DNA of 18,870 nucleotides, taken from NCBI GenBank assembly GCA_009916335.1, contig SAAR01000029.1:1-18870 (forward strand), given 5' to 3'. Source of the stretch: Erysipelotrichia bacterium. Lineage in GTDB: Bacteria; Bacillota_I; Bacilli_A; Erysipelotrichales; Erysipelotrichaceae. Made by a program: the position numbers and the translations under genes. Shown here in pieces: positions 1-7,157 of this stretch (the stretch's first letter is position 1; each line of letters begins with the position of its first letter). The notes beneath the pieces are model-generated. The model was not told where the DNA came from. It saw only the letters and a list, made by a program, of their open reading frames with translations, and ran no database searches.

Positions 1-201
1 GATTAATATTAAATATATTATTAATAAAATCATGGTTTTTATCAATGATAATCCTGTTATATTAACTAGAAATAGTATCACAAATGCAAAGATAAATATC
101 ATTATTGTTTTTTTTAAAACATACCTAAATTTCAAAGTTTTTCTTAAAAGAAGAAAAAAATTTACTAGCGTTAAAAAGTTAGACAAAATAAATATAAACA
201 T
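1..201 (-). CDS. Membrane sensor histidine kinase, N-terminal part (cut by window edge)
   Basis: A minus-strand frame opens with ATG at 201, two bases after the stop of the LytTR response regulator, and stays open to the window edge (67 codons). It begins MFIFILSNFLTLVNFFLLL and is almost entirely hydrophobic. Three membrane spans can be drawn, at about residues 2-18, 32-48 and 50-67, with a basic stretch (RKTLKFRYVLKK) between the first two. A multi-span N-terminus directly after an AgrA-like regulator is the usual layout of AgrC/FsrC-type GHKL sensor kinases, which detect peptides and phosphorylate the regulator. The kinase domain is not in the window, so the function rests on context. No strong ribosome site precedes the start, which suggests translational coupling to the regulator. 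Confidence 0.6.
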   Translation of the reverse strand, partial: MFIFILSNFLTLVNFFLLLRKTLKFRYVLKKTIMIFIFAFVILFLVNITGLSLIKTMILLIIYLILI

Positions 202-203
202 TC

Positions 204-905
204 TTATATCCAACTATTCATATATTTTAGGTAAGACTTTTCAAAACTTTCTCTATACACTCTTGATAACGGTATGTTTGTTTGATCAATCATATTAATT
301 TGTTTTGTGTTATAAGCACTTATAGAACTCATATTTACTAAGAACGCTCTATGTGTTTGTGCAAAAGGTTGTTCTGTCAATTTATTCTTCCAATAAATTA
401 ATTGGTATGAAGATTCATAACATTTATTATTTAAACAATGCAAATAAGATTTTCTATTTATGAACTCAATATAAATTATATTTTTATAATAAATCTTATG
501 ATTTGAAATTTTAGGGTCAAAAAAACTTTGACTTTGCATTATGTAAAATGATATTACATTTCTCATTTCGATTTGAAAATTGTTTTTTTCTAATGGTTTA
601 AGAAAATATCTATCTGCCTTTACTTTATATCCATCAATAAGATATTGAGAATAATTAGAGATAAGTATGATTATAATATCTTTGTTAACTTCACGAATTT
701 TCAACCCTACATCTATTCCATTATATTGATCAACTTCTATATCCAAAAAAATTAAGTCTGTTTTATCTAAATTATCATAAATGATATTTGGATCAGTTGT
801 TTCTATTAAAGAATAATCAAGCTGATAATTTTTGAAAAAACTTTCTAAATTGGATTTTAAATCATCTAATTCTCTCTTACTATCTTCAAAAATAATTACA
901 TTCAT
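204..905 (-). CDS. LytTR-family response regulator (AgrA-like)
   Basis: A 233-residue two-domain regulator. Residues 1-120 form a receiver domain with the acidic pair in IFEDS (E7, D8), the phosphate-accepting Asp55 in LIFLDIE and the conserved Lys in FLKPL (about 103). Residues about 130-230 form a LytTR DNA-binding domain, recognisable by IYYKNIIYIEF and by the THRAFLVNMSSI segment. The family binds paired direct repeats upstream of peptide-signalling, virulence or bacteriocin genes after phosphorylation by a membrane kinase. The start is supported by AGGAG about 7 nt upstream. A TGTTAAAAT extended -10 lies at 926-934 with no good -35, as is common for activator-dependent promoters. The partner kinase follows directly. 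No signal-peptide gene is visible inside the window, so the signal is unknown. Confidence 0.88.
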   Translation of the reverse strand: MNVIIFEDSKRELDDLKSNLESFFKNYQLDYSLIETTDPNIIYDNLDKTDLIFLDIEVDQYNGIDVGLKIREVNKDIIIILISNYSQYLIDGYKVKADRYFLKPLEKNNFQIEMRNVISFYIMQSQSFFDPKISNHKIYYKNIIYIEFINRKSYLHCLNNKCYESSYQLIYWKNKLTEQPFAQTHRAFLVNMSSISAYNTKQINMIDQTNIPLSRVYRESFEKSYLKYMNSWI

Positions 906-1028
906 ATTCCCTCTCCTTTTTTAGTATTTTAACATATTTTTCAAATTGCTACTAGAAATAAGCTATGATATTCATTTACTTCTTTTATTCGTTATTCATG
1001 CGATTGAAACACTGCATAAAAAAGACAT

Positions 1029-1069
1029 AAAAAAACTCCCAAACTCCTTTAACTAAAGGCTTTGAGAGT
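1029..1069 (-). terminator. Terminator of tRNA-Leu(UAG)
   Basis: Reading the minus strand, ACTCTCAAA pairs with TTTGGGAGT and the inner CCTTT with AAAGG around an AGTT loop. A run of seven T follows (1029-1035). It sits 13 bases after the tRNA and ends that transcript before the regulator gene. Confidence 0.85.
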
Positions 1070-1081
1070 ATTTTTTTAACT

Positions 1082-1164
1082 TGGTGCGGGTGAAGGGACT
1101 CGAACCCCCACGGTTGCCCGCCAGATCCTAAGTCTGGTGCGTCTGCCAATTTCGCCACACCCGC
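1082..1164 (-). tRNA. tRNA-Leu (anticodon UAG)
   Basis: A class II tRNA on the minus strand. The acceptor arm is GCGGGTG/CACCCGC, with encoded CCA at 1082-1084 and discriminator A. The anticodon stem CCAGA/TCTGG carries the loop CTTAGGA, giving anticodon TAG, which reads CUA and related Leu codons. The long variable arm and the GGTTCGAGTC T-loop are intact. It has its own promoter and terminator. Confidence 0.96.
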
Positions 1165-1191
1165 AAGTTGCACCCATTTGAATGCCTTATT

Positions 1192-1220
1192 ATTATAGCA
1201 ACAACCAAAATAAAATGCAA
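1192..1220 (-). promoter_or_regulatory. Promoter of tRNA-Leu(UAG)
   Basis: On the minus strand TTGCAT (1215-1220) and TATAAT (1192-1197) are separated by exactly 17 bases. The -10 box lies about 27 bases upstream of the mature tRNA 5' end. The same TTGCAT-17-TATAAT arrangement drives the tRNA-Cys/Leu unit at 6923. Confidence 0.85.
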
Positions 1221-1247
1221 CCACTTTTTAATAATCATAATACCTTA

Positions 1248-2318
1248 TTAAATAGGTTTTTCTAGCATGTAATCTCTGATTTTTTTCACTGCTTTATCGT
1301 ATTCTTCACTGAAATAGCGAATTGTTAAAATAACTGGTGGAAACGTATTAAAATCGTCTAGTGTTAATGAACCTTCATTATATGCTTGTACAAAAGGTTT
1401 TAATTTATTTAACTGCTTTAACTTATCTTCCACCACAGGTATACTCATATAATCTTTTATTTCAATATCACAATTTGCAAAACGTTTCTGCCATTTTGTT
1501 GGAATTGTCATAATCATATCACCACCGATAAACTCCGAGTAGTGTAATTGATGACGATAATATGCCGTTAATATTCTTGTTTGATACCCTCTTTCCTTAA
1601 AGATATGATAGATTTTCTTACAGATTGCTACTCCTCCCCAATTGAATGCATCAGGGTGAACAACAATATCATTTGCTTCACTATAACTTTTTAACCAATC
1701 ATCTTGCATTCCTAACAGAACAGCACATACAGGATTTAGTTTTTCATTCGATAATCCTTCCTCACTTCTTCTATCCATTCCTCTTTGTATTGCTTTTGCG
1801 ACTGCGATGGCTTGATCAACACTAAAACACAATGTTGCCATTACACTAATACCTAAATAGGTAGCTTCTTCCATCGCTTGTATCCCTGCTTTTGTAGAAG
1901 GAATTTTAACTTGCATATTTTCATTACAAGCATCAACTTCTTGTGCCATTTTCACCATTCGCTCTGTATTATTGTAATCATAAATAGATGTTTGAATTGA
2001 AAATCTCCCTTTTTTAACATTTCCCTCTTTCCATAAGGGAATCATAATTTGACTTCTTTGTTTCCCCATCGTCAATGTCCAAGCCCATGCTATTTCTCGC
2101 TCATTGTAATCAGGGTGTTGTTTGCACAACGCTTTAATCACTGCTTTATGTTCTTCTGCTGGCTCATTTAACAACATTCTTGAAACCCAAGTAGGACTTG
2201 TTGTAACTCCTGTAATATTTTGTGTCAAACCATATTCATGATGTTCAACATGAAAAGAATCTGTCCATAATTCTGTCTGTGGAAAACATTCGTTCATTTC
2301 AATTAATTTACTTTTCAT
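1248..2318 (-). CDS. Transaldolase-family protein, atypical active site
   Basis: A 356-residue protein of the class I aldolase/transaldolase family. The Schiff-base lysine is in MQVKIPST (Lys138), followed by the family's GIxxxAT strand, and the N-terminal acid is in ELWTDSF (Asp20). Transaldolases exchange three-carbon units between sugar phosphates, and the related fructose-6-phosphate aldolases split or join them. Two residues differ from classical transaldolase. The usual TTNP motif is TTSPT (Ser41 replaces the catalytic Asn), and the position of the catalytic Glu is Gln109 (FSIQTS), as in fructose-6-phosphate aldolase. It is longer than either family (about 220 or 315 residues), so the substrate is not predictable. 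I prefer ATG 2318, 8 nt after GAGGT; ATG 2324 is only 2 nt from it. No sugar genes are adjacent. Confidence 0.8.
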   Translation of the reverse strand: MKSKLIEMNECFPQTELWTDSFHVEHHEYGLTQNITGVTTSPTWVSRMLLNEPAEEHKAVIKALCKQHPDYNEREIAWAWTLTMGKQRSQIMIPLWKEGNVKKGRFSIQTSIYDYNNTERMVKMAQEVDACNENMQVKIPSTKAGIQAMEEATYLGISVMATLCFSVDQAIAVAKAIQRGMDRRSEEGLSNEKLNPVCAVLLGMQDDWLKSYSEANDIVVHPDAFNWGGVAICKKIYHIFKERGYQTRILTAYYRHQLHYSEFIGGDMIMTIPTKWQKRFANCDIEIKDYMSIPVVEDKLKQLNKLKPFVQAYNEGSLTLDDFNTFPPVILTIRYFSEEYDKAVKKIRDYMLEKPI

Positions 2319-2348
2319 TTTCATTTACCTCAACTTTTTCACACACTA

Positions 2349-2376
2349 ATCATACTGTTTTGCTTCTAAAATACAA
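2349..2376 (-). promoter_or_regulatory. Likely promoter of the transaldolase-family gene
   Basis: On the minus strand TTGTAT (2371-2376) and TATGAT (2349-2354) are 16 bases apart. The -10 box lies about 30 bases upstream of the gene's start and ribosome site. Confidence 0.55.
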
Positions 2377-2737
2377 TCTACTTTTTCACGTTTTTTAAAT
2401 GCAAACAATGAAATGTTTGTAAAAGATGTTTTTATCCTATTTTTCCCAACTTTTGTATAAGAAAAACAAGCATAACGAAATAATTTTGATGCTGATGCAA
2501 ACAACATATGCTGCTTAGATTATCCTCACTGATTTTATCAAGGTAACCTTTTATTAGAAAAAGCAATGATTCATTAGCAGAAAAGATTTTATTGAGTGTC
2601 TTGCGTATTTTAAAAGAATCGTGCCAAGAACTCCTATTGTATGTAGTTCACACACTAACCTATTCATGAAGAGTACAATTTACACTACCAAAAAAAGCGT
2701 GATCACACACCTATTTTATAGATGGTATAATACGCCT
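2377..2737. other. Intergenic stretch with a start-less open frame
   Basis: This stretch holds no convincing gene. On the minus strand a frame stays open from 2647 to a TAA at 2432-2434 (71 codons), with hydrophilic then hydrophobic content, but it has no early start codon and no ribosome site. It could be a decayed gene or chance in AT-rich DNA. Near 2690-2712 the minus strand has a short GTGT-GATC-ACGC hairpin followed by seven T, a weak candidate terminator for the upstream nucleoid-associated protein gene. Confidence 0.35.
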
Positions 2738-3724
2738 TTATTTTACAATTTTACCAATGTGATTTAAAGCAATAGAAACACTCCCATCGCTATTATTCAC
2801 AATATTAAATGTATCTTTACTTTCTGCATAGTCAACAGGAATAATAATCTCTACCCCTGCATCTGTTTTAATTTTATGCTTTCTAACTCCTGTTGGTGTT
2901 TTTGCATCTAGCATAATGTTTTTTGGTAGTTTGCTTTCTAACGCTAATGCTTCAAATTTTTGTTTAAAGCGTTCATCATTAGGAAACACAACAGGACATA
3001 AATCTTCCACACTTAATTGACTATCTGTATCAATACAAGATTTTACAAATCGTTTCACTTTTAAAGTATTATCTAATTCATTTTCTTCTAACTCATTGGA
3101 CACTTTTGTAACTATTTCATTAATCACTTTAATACTATCTTTCATTGACATTTCAATATCACAATATAAAATCTGATCAGAGATCAACAATTCCTCATCG
3201 CTGTTTAAATAGCGTTTATCTTCTTTTAAACGCAATGAATAATCCGTTAAATTGACAATAAAAAACTCCTCTACACTTTGTGATAAGGAAGGTAATAAAG
3301 CAGAATATGTTAAAATTTCATTTTTAATCACACCCTCTTCTTTTACAATATTACGAATGTATCCACTCTTATTTTTAAATTGCATAACTGCAAAATAATT
3401 ACTATCTTCTTCACGAAATTCAACAAATAATAAATTCATATTACAGAAACGCATGGCCTCTACATATGCTGAAAACCATAGATCTGCAATCATTTTTGTA
3501 ATATTCACAAAGTTGCTACTATGGTATTGTTTAAACTGTGCAAACATTTTACTCGTTAGCTTAAACTTTCCTTTTTGTGCATTATTTTGTGCCATAATCT
3601 TCTCTACATGTTTGACTAAATACTCACACACAGACACATCTAAAACCATTTCTTCTTCTGCATTAAAATACATCTGTGTGGCTTCGTCCATTGTATGTAA
3701 AATGGCTTTTGTTATACTAATCAT
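2738..3724 (-). CDS. Nucleoid-associated protein, NdpA/YejK (37-kDa) family
   Basis: A 328-residue soluble protein whose length and layout match the 37-kDa nucleoid-associated family (E. coli YejK is about 335). The N-terminus (MISITKAILHTMD) has the family's isoleucine/histidine pattern. The middle has the FAVMQFKNKSGYIRNI strand region followed by the segment after EEFFIVNL. The C-terminus carries the diagnostic HKIKTDAGVEIIIPVDYAES stretch (about residues 284-303) and ends in a short beta segment (DGSVSIALNHIGKI). Members bind the nucleoid, but their biochemical role is poorly defined. In Firmicutes they are often in variable regions. GAGAGG lies about 6 nt before the ATG. It has its own extended -10 promoter and appears monocistronic. 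Confidence 0.85.
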   Translation of the reverse strand: MISITKAILHTMDEATQMYFNAEEEMVLDVSVCEYLVKHVEKIMAQNNAQKGKFKLTSKMFAQFKQYHSSNFVNITKMIADLWFSAYVEAMRFCNMNLLFVEFREEDSNYFAVMQFKNKSGYIRNIVKEEGVIKNEILTYSALLPSLSQSVEEFFIVNLTDYSLRLKEDKRYLNSDEELLISDQILYCDIEMSMKDSIKVINEIVTKVSNELEENELDNTLKVKRFVKSCIDTDSQLSVEDLCPVVFPNDERFKQKFEALALESKLPKNIMLDAKTPTGVRKHKIKTDAGVEIIIPVDYAESKDTFNIVNNSDGSVSIALNHIGKIVK

Positions 3725-3750
3725 ACATAACCTCTCTTTTTTCTCGCCTT

Positions 3751-3759
3751 ATTATACCA
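3751..3759 (-). promoter_or_regulatory. Extended -10 promoter of the nucleoid-associated protein gene
   Basis: Minus-strand TGGTATAAT gives a perfect TATAAT with the TGn extension, 27 bases upstream of the start codon. No good -35 is seen at the 17-base distance, as tolerated by extended -10 promoters. Confidence 0.6.
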
Positions 3760-3766
3760 CATTAAA

Positions 3767-4090
3767 TCACTTTCTTTTTTCAATAATGAAACGTTTTAAT
3801 AATGCCCCCGCAAAATTAGTAACTAAAGAAAGCAGTCCATATGGTAACACATAAACAAGTGCTGAGGTATTAAAAAAGCCATAAACAATTACTAAAAAAA
3901 CAAACATAGTTAATAAAGGGAGCATATAATCAAACCCCTCAATACTGCCATATAAAAAAATTATAAGCATAATACTCATCGGCATCAATAAAATTAAAAC
4001 AACCATAGCACTCCCTGTATCTTTGATAAATGATGCTAATAATAAAAATAGCAATAAAATGATGAATGTATATATTCCTTTTGTTTTCAT
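3767..4090 (-). CDS. Small integral membrane protein, unknown function
   Basis: About 107 residues, mostly hydrophobic, not assignable to a family by eye. Four membrane spans can be drawn, at roughly residues 5-21, 27-49, 54-72 and 76-95. The short basic tail (LLKRFIIEKRK) suggests a cytoplasmic C-terminus. The ribosome site region reads GGAGGAGAGGAC. ATG 4090 lies 8 nt after its second GAGG; an in-frame TTG at 4096, 7 nt after the first GGAGG, is an equally possible start. It lies downstream of the diguanylate cyclase in the same orientation, with a possible -10 at 4119-4124 between them. Co-expression with the cyclase is possible but not shown. Confidence 0.7.
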   Translation of the reverse strand: MKTKGIYTFIILLLFLLLASFIKDTGSAMVVLILLMPMSIMLIIFLYGSIEGFDYMLPLLTMFVFLVIVYGFFNTSALVYVLPYGLLSLVTNFAGALLKRFIIEKRK

Positions 4091-4118
4091 GCTCAAGTCC
4101 TCTCCTCCGATATGTTTT

Positions 4119-4124
4119 ATTATA
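4119..4124 (-). promoter_or_regulatory. Possible -10 box upstream of the small membrane protein
   Basis: Minus-strand TATAAT 28 bases before the preferred start codon. No recognisable -35 element is found 16-18 bases upstream, so this is weak. It also lies in an A/T-only hairpin (TTATTA/TAATAA). Confidence 0.35.
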
Positions 4125-4148
4125 CAATAATAAGGTACCCATAACTAT

Positions 4149-5708
4149 TTATTTACGATGGATAACAATGTTTTGCTTATTACGTTTTCCCTCATACAAA
4201 GCATCATCTGCTTTACGGATAAAATCATACAAGTTATCTTTCCCATTAGGGACTCCTAAATAGCCACTTTGTGTAATGGAAACAACCTTTTCCTCATCTA
4301 AGGAATCTTTATTTTCAATATTTAAAGCTTTGATCTCTGAATCAATTAAAAGAGAAATACTCTTGATTTCATAAGCGTCCATATTATAGAAAAACCCTAT
4401 AAATTCATCTCCACCATAACGGATAAAACGAATTTTTTCATCAAAGATACGCAACATAATACTGGTCAACTCACGAATACAGCGATCTCCTTCTACATGC
4501 CCATAGCAATCATTAAACTGTTTAAAATAGTTAATATCAAAAACAATAATACCAATATGTTTCTGTTGTTGTTTTGCTTGTAAGAACAATGGTTCAAAAT
4601 CATTTTTTAGCATTGTGCGATTAAACAATCCTGTTAATTCATCATGTTCTGCTTTTTCTTTATATTTGCGTGCATCTTCATCTGTTTGTCGTTGTAAACG
4701 CATTAATGCCTGCATCTGTAATTTAATATTTGCACTTTCCAAGAATGTTTTTTCATTCTCTCTTTCTTTCTGTAAAGACAGCTCATAAAAATCAGTTAAT
4801 AAATCATTCATTTTATCTTGTTCATTAATCATCTTGTAGTATTCAATTTTACAACATAATACAGCAATTTTAGAATCCGTTGACAATAGTGAATCAACCT
4901 CTTTATCTAATAAAAGCAATAGCATATGCAATTTATTTTTTAAACTGGGATTCATAATTTTACGAATCATATGCACAAGTTCATTAAAGTCATCTAAATT
5001 AAGTCCATTCTTTTGAATCTCTTTAGCAATACAATCTATTTTTTCATAAATAATCTTATGGTTCTTCTTGTGATATGCCATCATAATTTGCACAATCGCA
5101 AGTAAAATCGTATTGGCTTCCATATTAAAAACAGATGAATCACTAATGGCAACTTGATAATAATATTGTGTCTGTTCCCATTCTTCCTCTTCACAATGCA
5201 TAAGTGCAAGATTTAAGGCGAAAACCATTTTACTTTCTTTATTGCTATCCCTTTTTGCTAATAGATTATATGCTTTTGTAACATAGAGAATCCCTGTTTG
5301 ATAATCTTTCAGCTGGTGATAGGTACAACCTAAATTATTATAGATATAGCTTTCCAATTCCTCTTCTTTATGCTTTCTAGCAATTTCTAATGCATTTAAA
5401 AAATAATCAATTGCTTCTAAAATATCTCCACGAGTTAAATTAATCATACCGATTAGATTATAGCTTTTTGCCAACTCAACACGATAAGGTCGTTTCATTA
5501 GATTAGCAATACATTCTATTGCATATTTTACACTTTGTTCTAAATCGCCAGCATCATAATAACTCTGTGCTTCATAAAAACAACTACAAAAAGCATATTC
5601 TTCATTGTTTTTCTCAAACTCTTTCATTTGTGCTAAAGTCTGTTTAGCTTTTTGTTTATCGATAAAGCGATATTGTGTAAATGATTTAACTAATTCAGCA
5701 TATAGCAT
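4149..5708 (-). CDS. Diguanylate cyclase with N-terminal TPR-like repeats
   Basis: A 519-residue soluble protein with no signal peptide or membrane span. Residues about 40-200 are helical TPR-like repeats, for example around YNLIGMINLTRGDILEAIDY and YNNLGCTYHQLKDYQTGI. Residues about 353-519 form a GGDEF domain with the metal-binding FDINYFKQFND, an intact active-site RYGGDEF (432-436) and the closing KADDALYEGKR. It should make cyclic-di-GMP from two GTP. The inhibitory RxxD site that normally sits five residues before GGDEF is absent (D and I fall at those positions), so product inhibition is not expected. The start is set at ATG 5708, 6 nt after AGGAGG. An in-frame ATG at 5774 overlaps a TATAAT box and has no ribosome site. 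The TPR part probably receives a protein or peptide signal. Confidence 0.88.
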   Translation of the reverse strand: MLYAELVKSFTQYRFIDKQKAKQTLAQMKEFEKNNEEYAFCSCFYEAQSYYDAGDLEQSVKYAIECIANLMKRPYRVELAKSYNLIGMINLTRGDILEAIDYFLNALEIARKHKEEELESYIYNNLGCTYHQLKDYQTGILYVTKAYNLLAKRDSNKESKMVFALNLALMHCEEEEWEQTQYYYQVAISDSSVFNMEANTILLAIVQIMMAYHKKNHKIIYEKIDCIAKEIQKNGLNLDDFNELVHMIRKIMNPSLKNKLHMLLLLLDKEVDSLLSTDSKIAVLCCKIEYYKMINEQDKMNDLLTDFYELSLQKERENEKTFLESANIKLQMQALMRLQRQTDEDARKYKEKAEHDELTGLFNRTMLKNDFEPLFLQAKQQQKHIGIIVFDINYFKQFNDCYGHVEGDRCIRELTSIMLRIFDEKIRFIRYGGDEFIGFFYNMDAYEIKSISLLIDSEIKALNIENKDSLDEEKVVSITQSGYLGVPNGKDNLYDFIRKADDALYEGKRNKQNIVIHRK

Positions 5709-5772
5709 AACCTTCCTCCTATTTTCATTAATGAACAATTCACTATTATTATAAATAAAATCTAATACTCTC

Positions 5773-5778
5773 ATTATA
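5773..5778 (-). promoter_or_regulatory. -10 box of the diguanylate cyclase gene
   Basis: Minus-strand TATAAT whose last bases overlap the ATG at 5774. RNA would start downstream of that ATG, which supports translation from 5708. A -35 is not clear. Confidence 0.5.
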
Positions 5779-5836
5779 CCTTAATTAAACAAATATTCAT
5801 ACAAGGAAGTATATATGGCTTTCGCCTATGCTTATC

Positions 5837-5852
5837 TGAAAACAGCTTTTCA
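5837..5852. promoter_or_regulatory. Inverted repeat upstream of the DeoR-type gene (candidate operator)
   Basis: TGAAAA-CAGC-TTTTCA, two perfect 6-base arms, lies between the divergent promoters and touches the -35 region of the repressor's promoter. Autoregulation by the DeoR-type protein is possible but only inferred from position. Confidence 0.3.
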
Positions 5853-5868
5853 ATATCCTTTTAGTTTA

Positions 5869-5877
5869 TGGTATAAT
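5869..5877 (+). promoter_or_regulatory. Extended -10 promoter of the DeoR-type regulator
   Basis: TGGTATAAT, a perfect -10 with the TGn extension, lies 35 bases before the preferred start. It is too close to the ATG at 5892 for that codon to be a normal start. Confidence 0.6.
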
Positions 5878-5912
5878 AAAATGGCAAAGCAATGTATAGG
5901 ATGGTGGCATAT

Positions 5913-6671
5913 ATGTTATCGACAGAAAGAAAAATTTTTTTATTAAATCGTTTAGAGCGAGATGGAACAATCCATGTAAAAGAAATTGCTAATGAGTTAA
6001 ATATATCAGAAACAACAATTCGACGTGATTTAATTGAATTAGAAGAAGAAAAACGTGTAACTCGTGTTTATGGTGGTGCTGTTAAAGTAGGTCTTGATAG
6101 TATTCTTACTGAGATGGGTGAAGTGCCGATGAGTGATCGTATGAATATTCATTATGACATCAAAGCAAAGTTATGTAAGAAAGCAAGTGAATTAGTACAA
6201 GATGGTGAATGTGTTTTCTTAGATGGAGGCACTAGTATTGTGGCGATGATTGATTATTTAGCGAAACGTCCTGTAAAGATCGTTACCCACAATCATTTAA
6301 TTGTTCAAAAACTGAATAATCCGATTGCTGAAATCATTGTTATCGGTGGAAAATATAACGCTAAATATAAGATGAGTGAAGGACCGAGTGCTGAAAATGC
6401 ATTAATGATTTATAATTTTGATCGTTGTTTTATCGGCTGTGCTGGTGTCGATTTAGCAAGTAAGCAAACTTATACTGCAGAAATGGGCACAAGGGAAATC
6501 AAAAATATTGCTATGGCAAATGCTAATCACAGTTATTTACTGGTAGATGATAGCAAAATTGGGGTTAAAGGGTTCTGTAAATTTAAAGAAACAAAAGCTT
6601 TTGATTATATCTTCTGTAATCGTTTTGAAACAGAAGATGAATTATTAGAAAATTTCATGTTAGTCGATTGA
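5913..6671 (+). CDS. DeoR/GlpR-family transcriptional repressor
   Basis: A 252-residue protein, the standard size for the family. Residues 3-57 form the winged helix-turn-helix: STERKIFLLNRLERDG, then HVKEIANELN, the recognition helix ISETTIRRDLIELE (31-44) and the wing RVYGGAV. Residues about 75-235 are the sugar-phosphate-sensing domain, with FLDGGTS, VTHN, VIGGKYN and the closing LLVDDSKIG segment. Family members usually repress sugar or polyol catabolism and release DNA on binding a phosphorylated sugar. No sugar operon is adjacent, so its target is unknown. The start at 5913 follows GGTGG by 5 nt; the upstream in-frame ATG at 5892 sits too near the -10 box. It is divergent from the diguanylate cyclase. 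Confidence 0.88.
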   Translation: MLSTERKIFLLNRLERDGTIHVKEIANELNISETTIRRDLIELEEEKRVTRVYGGAVKVGLDSILTEMGEVPMSDRMNIHYDIKAKLCKKASELVQDGECVFLDGGTSIVAMIDYLAKRPVKIVTHNHLIVQKLNNPIAEIIVIGGKYNAKYKMSEGPSAENALMIYNFDRCFIGCAGVDLASKQTYTAEMGTREIKNIAMANANHSYLLVDDSKIGVKGFCKFKETKAFDYIFCNRFETEDELLENFMLVD

Positions 6672-6922
6672 GATACTCTTTCTATAGAATATTACTCTTT
6701 GCGATGAACTTTTAAAATAACATTATTTTTATCCATTTCTTTACATATCGTATTTTTCTTATTATTGATTGATTATTTTTTCGTTATTGAAAGATGTTAT
6801 GTTAATGTGCAAACTTGATTAATGCTTACTTATTGATCTTTTTATTGTTTTACGACGATTTCCTGCATAAATAACGAAGCGAAAACTATCTATTTGATGC
6901 AAAGTTTTTTTGCATTTTCCCC
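6672..6922. other. Intergenic stretch, nothing firm
   Basis: AT-rich DNA without a convincing gene. Near its end (about 6897-6920) ATGCAAA and TTTGCAT form a small hairpin followed by a few T, a weak candidate terminator for the DeoR-type gene. No other structure was recognised. Confidence 0.4.
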
Positions 6923-6951
6923 TTGCATATTAACTTTTTTTATCGTATAAT
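6923..6951 (+). promoter_or_regulatory. Promoter of the tRNA-Cys/tRNA-Leu unit
   Basis: TTGCAT (6923-6928), 17-base spacer, TATAAT (6946-6951). The first tRNA begins 26 bases after the -10 box. The boxes are identical to those of the tRNA-Leu(UAG) promoter. Confidence 0.85.
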
Positions 6952-6977
6952 TTATCATGCTAACACGATATAGCAAT

Positions 6978-7051
6978 GGTTCCTTAGCCAAGTGGTAAGG
7001 CAATAGACTGCAACTCTGTGATCGCCGGTTCAAATCCGGCAGGAACCTCCA
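6978..7051 (+). tRNA. tRNA-Cys (anticodon GCA)
   Basis: The acceptor GGTTCCT pairs with AGGAACC, with discriminator T as expected for Cys, and CCA is encoded. The anticodon loop CTGCAAC gives GCA. The T-arm is GCCGG/CCGGC around TTCAAAT. It is 74 bases long and lies 7 bases before tRNA-Leu(UAA) in the same transcript. Confidence 0.96.
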
Positions 7052-7058
7052 ATTAAAT

Positions 7059-7145
7059 CGGGCCGTGGCGGAATAGGCAGACGCAACGGACTTAAAATCC
7101 GTTGAGGGCAACCTCGTGGGGGTTCAAGTCCCCCCGGCCCGACCA
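7059..7145 (+). tRNA. tRNA-Leu (anticodon UAA)
   Basis: A class II tRNA, 87 bases with encoded CCA. The acceptor CGGGCCG pairs with CGGCCCG, with discriminator A. Anticodon stem ACGGA/TCCGT carries the loop CTTAAAA, giving TAA. The long variable arm and GGGGG/CCCCC T-stem are intact. It is the second tRNA of the Cys-Leu unit. Confidence 0.96.
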
Positions 7146-7157
7146 TTATTTAGAATG

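Noticed and set aside
32..298. Plus-strand frame of 88 codons at the left edge
   Set aside because: It lies opposite the kinase and response-regulator genes, has no ribosome site, and its content is the antisense of coding membrane segments.
985..1224. Minus-strand frame reading through tRNA-Leu(UAG)
   Set aside because: The frame is translated tRNA sequence plus its promoter and terminator, not a protein gene.
3453..3854. Plus-strand frame of 133 codons across the nucleoid-associated protein gene
   Set aside because: Antisense to two well-supported minus-strand genes and covers their promoter; no ribosome site.
6890..7111. Minus-strand frame over the tRNA-Cys/tRNA-Leu unit
   Set aside because: It is the antisense of two intact tRNAs; protein databases contain many such false tRNA-antisense products.
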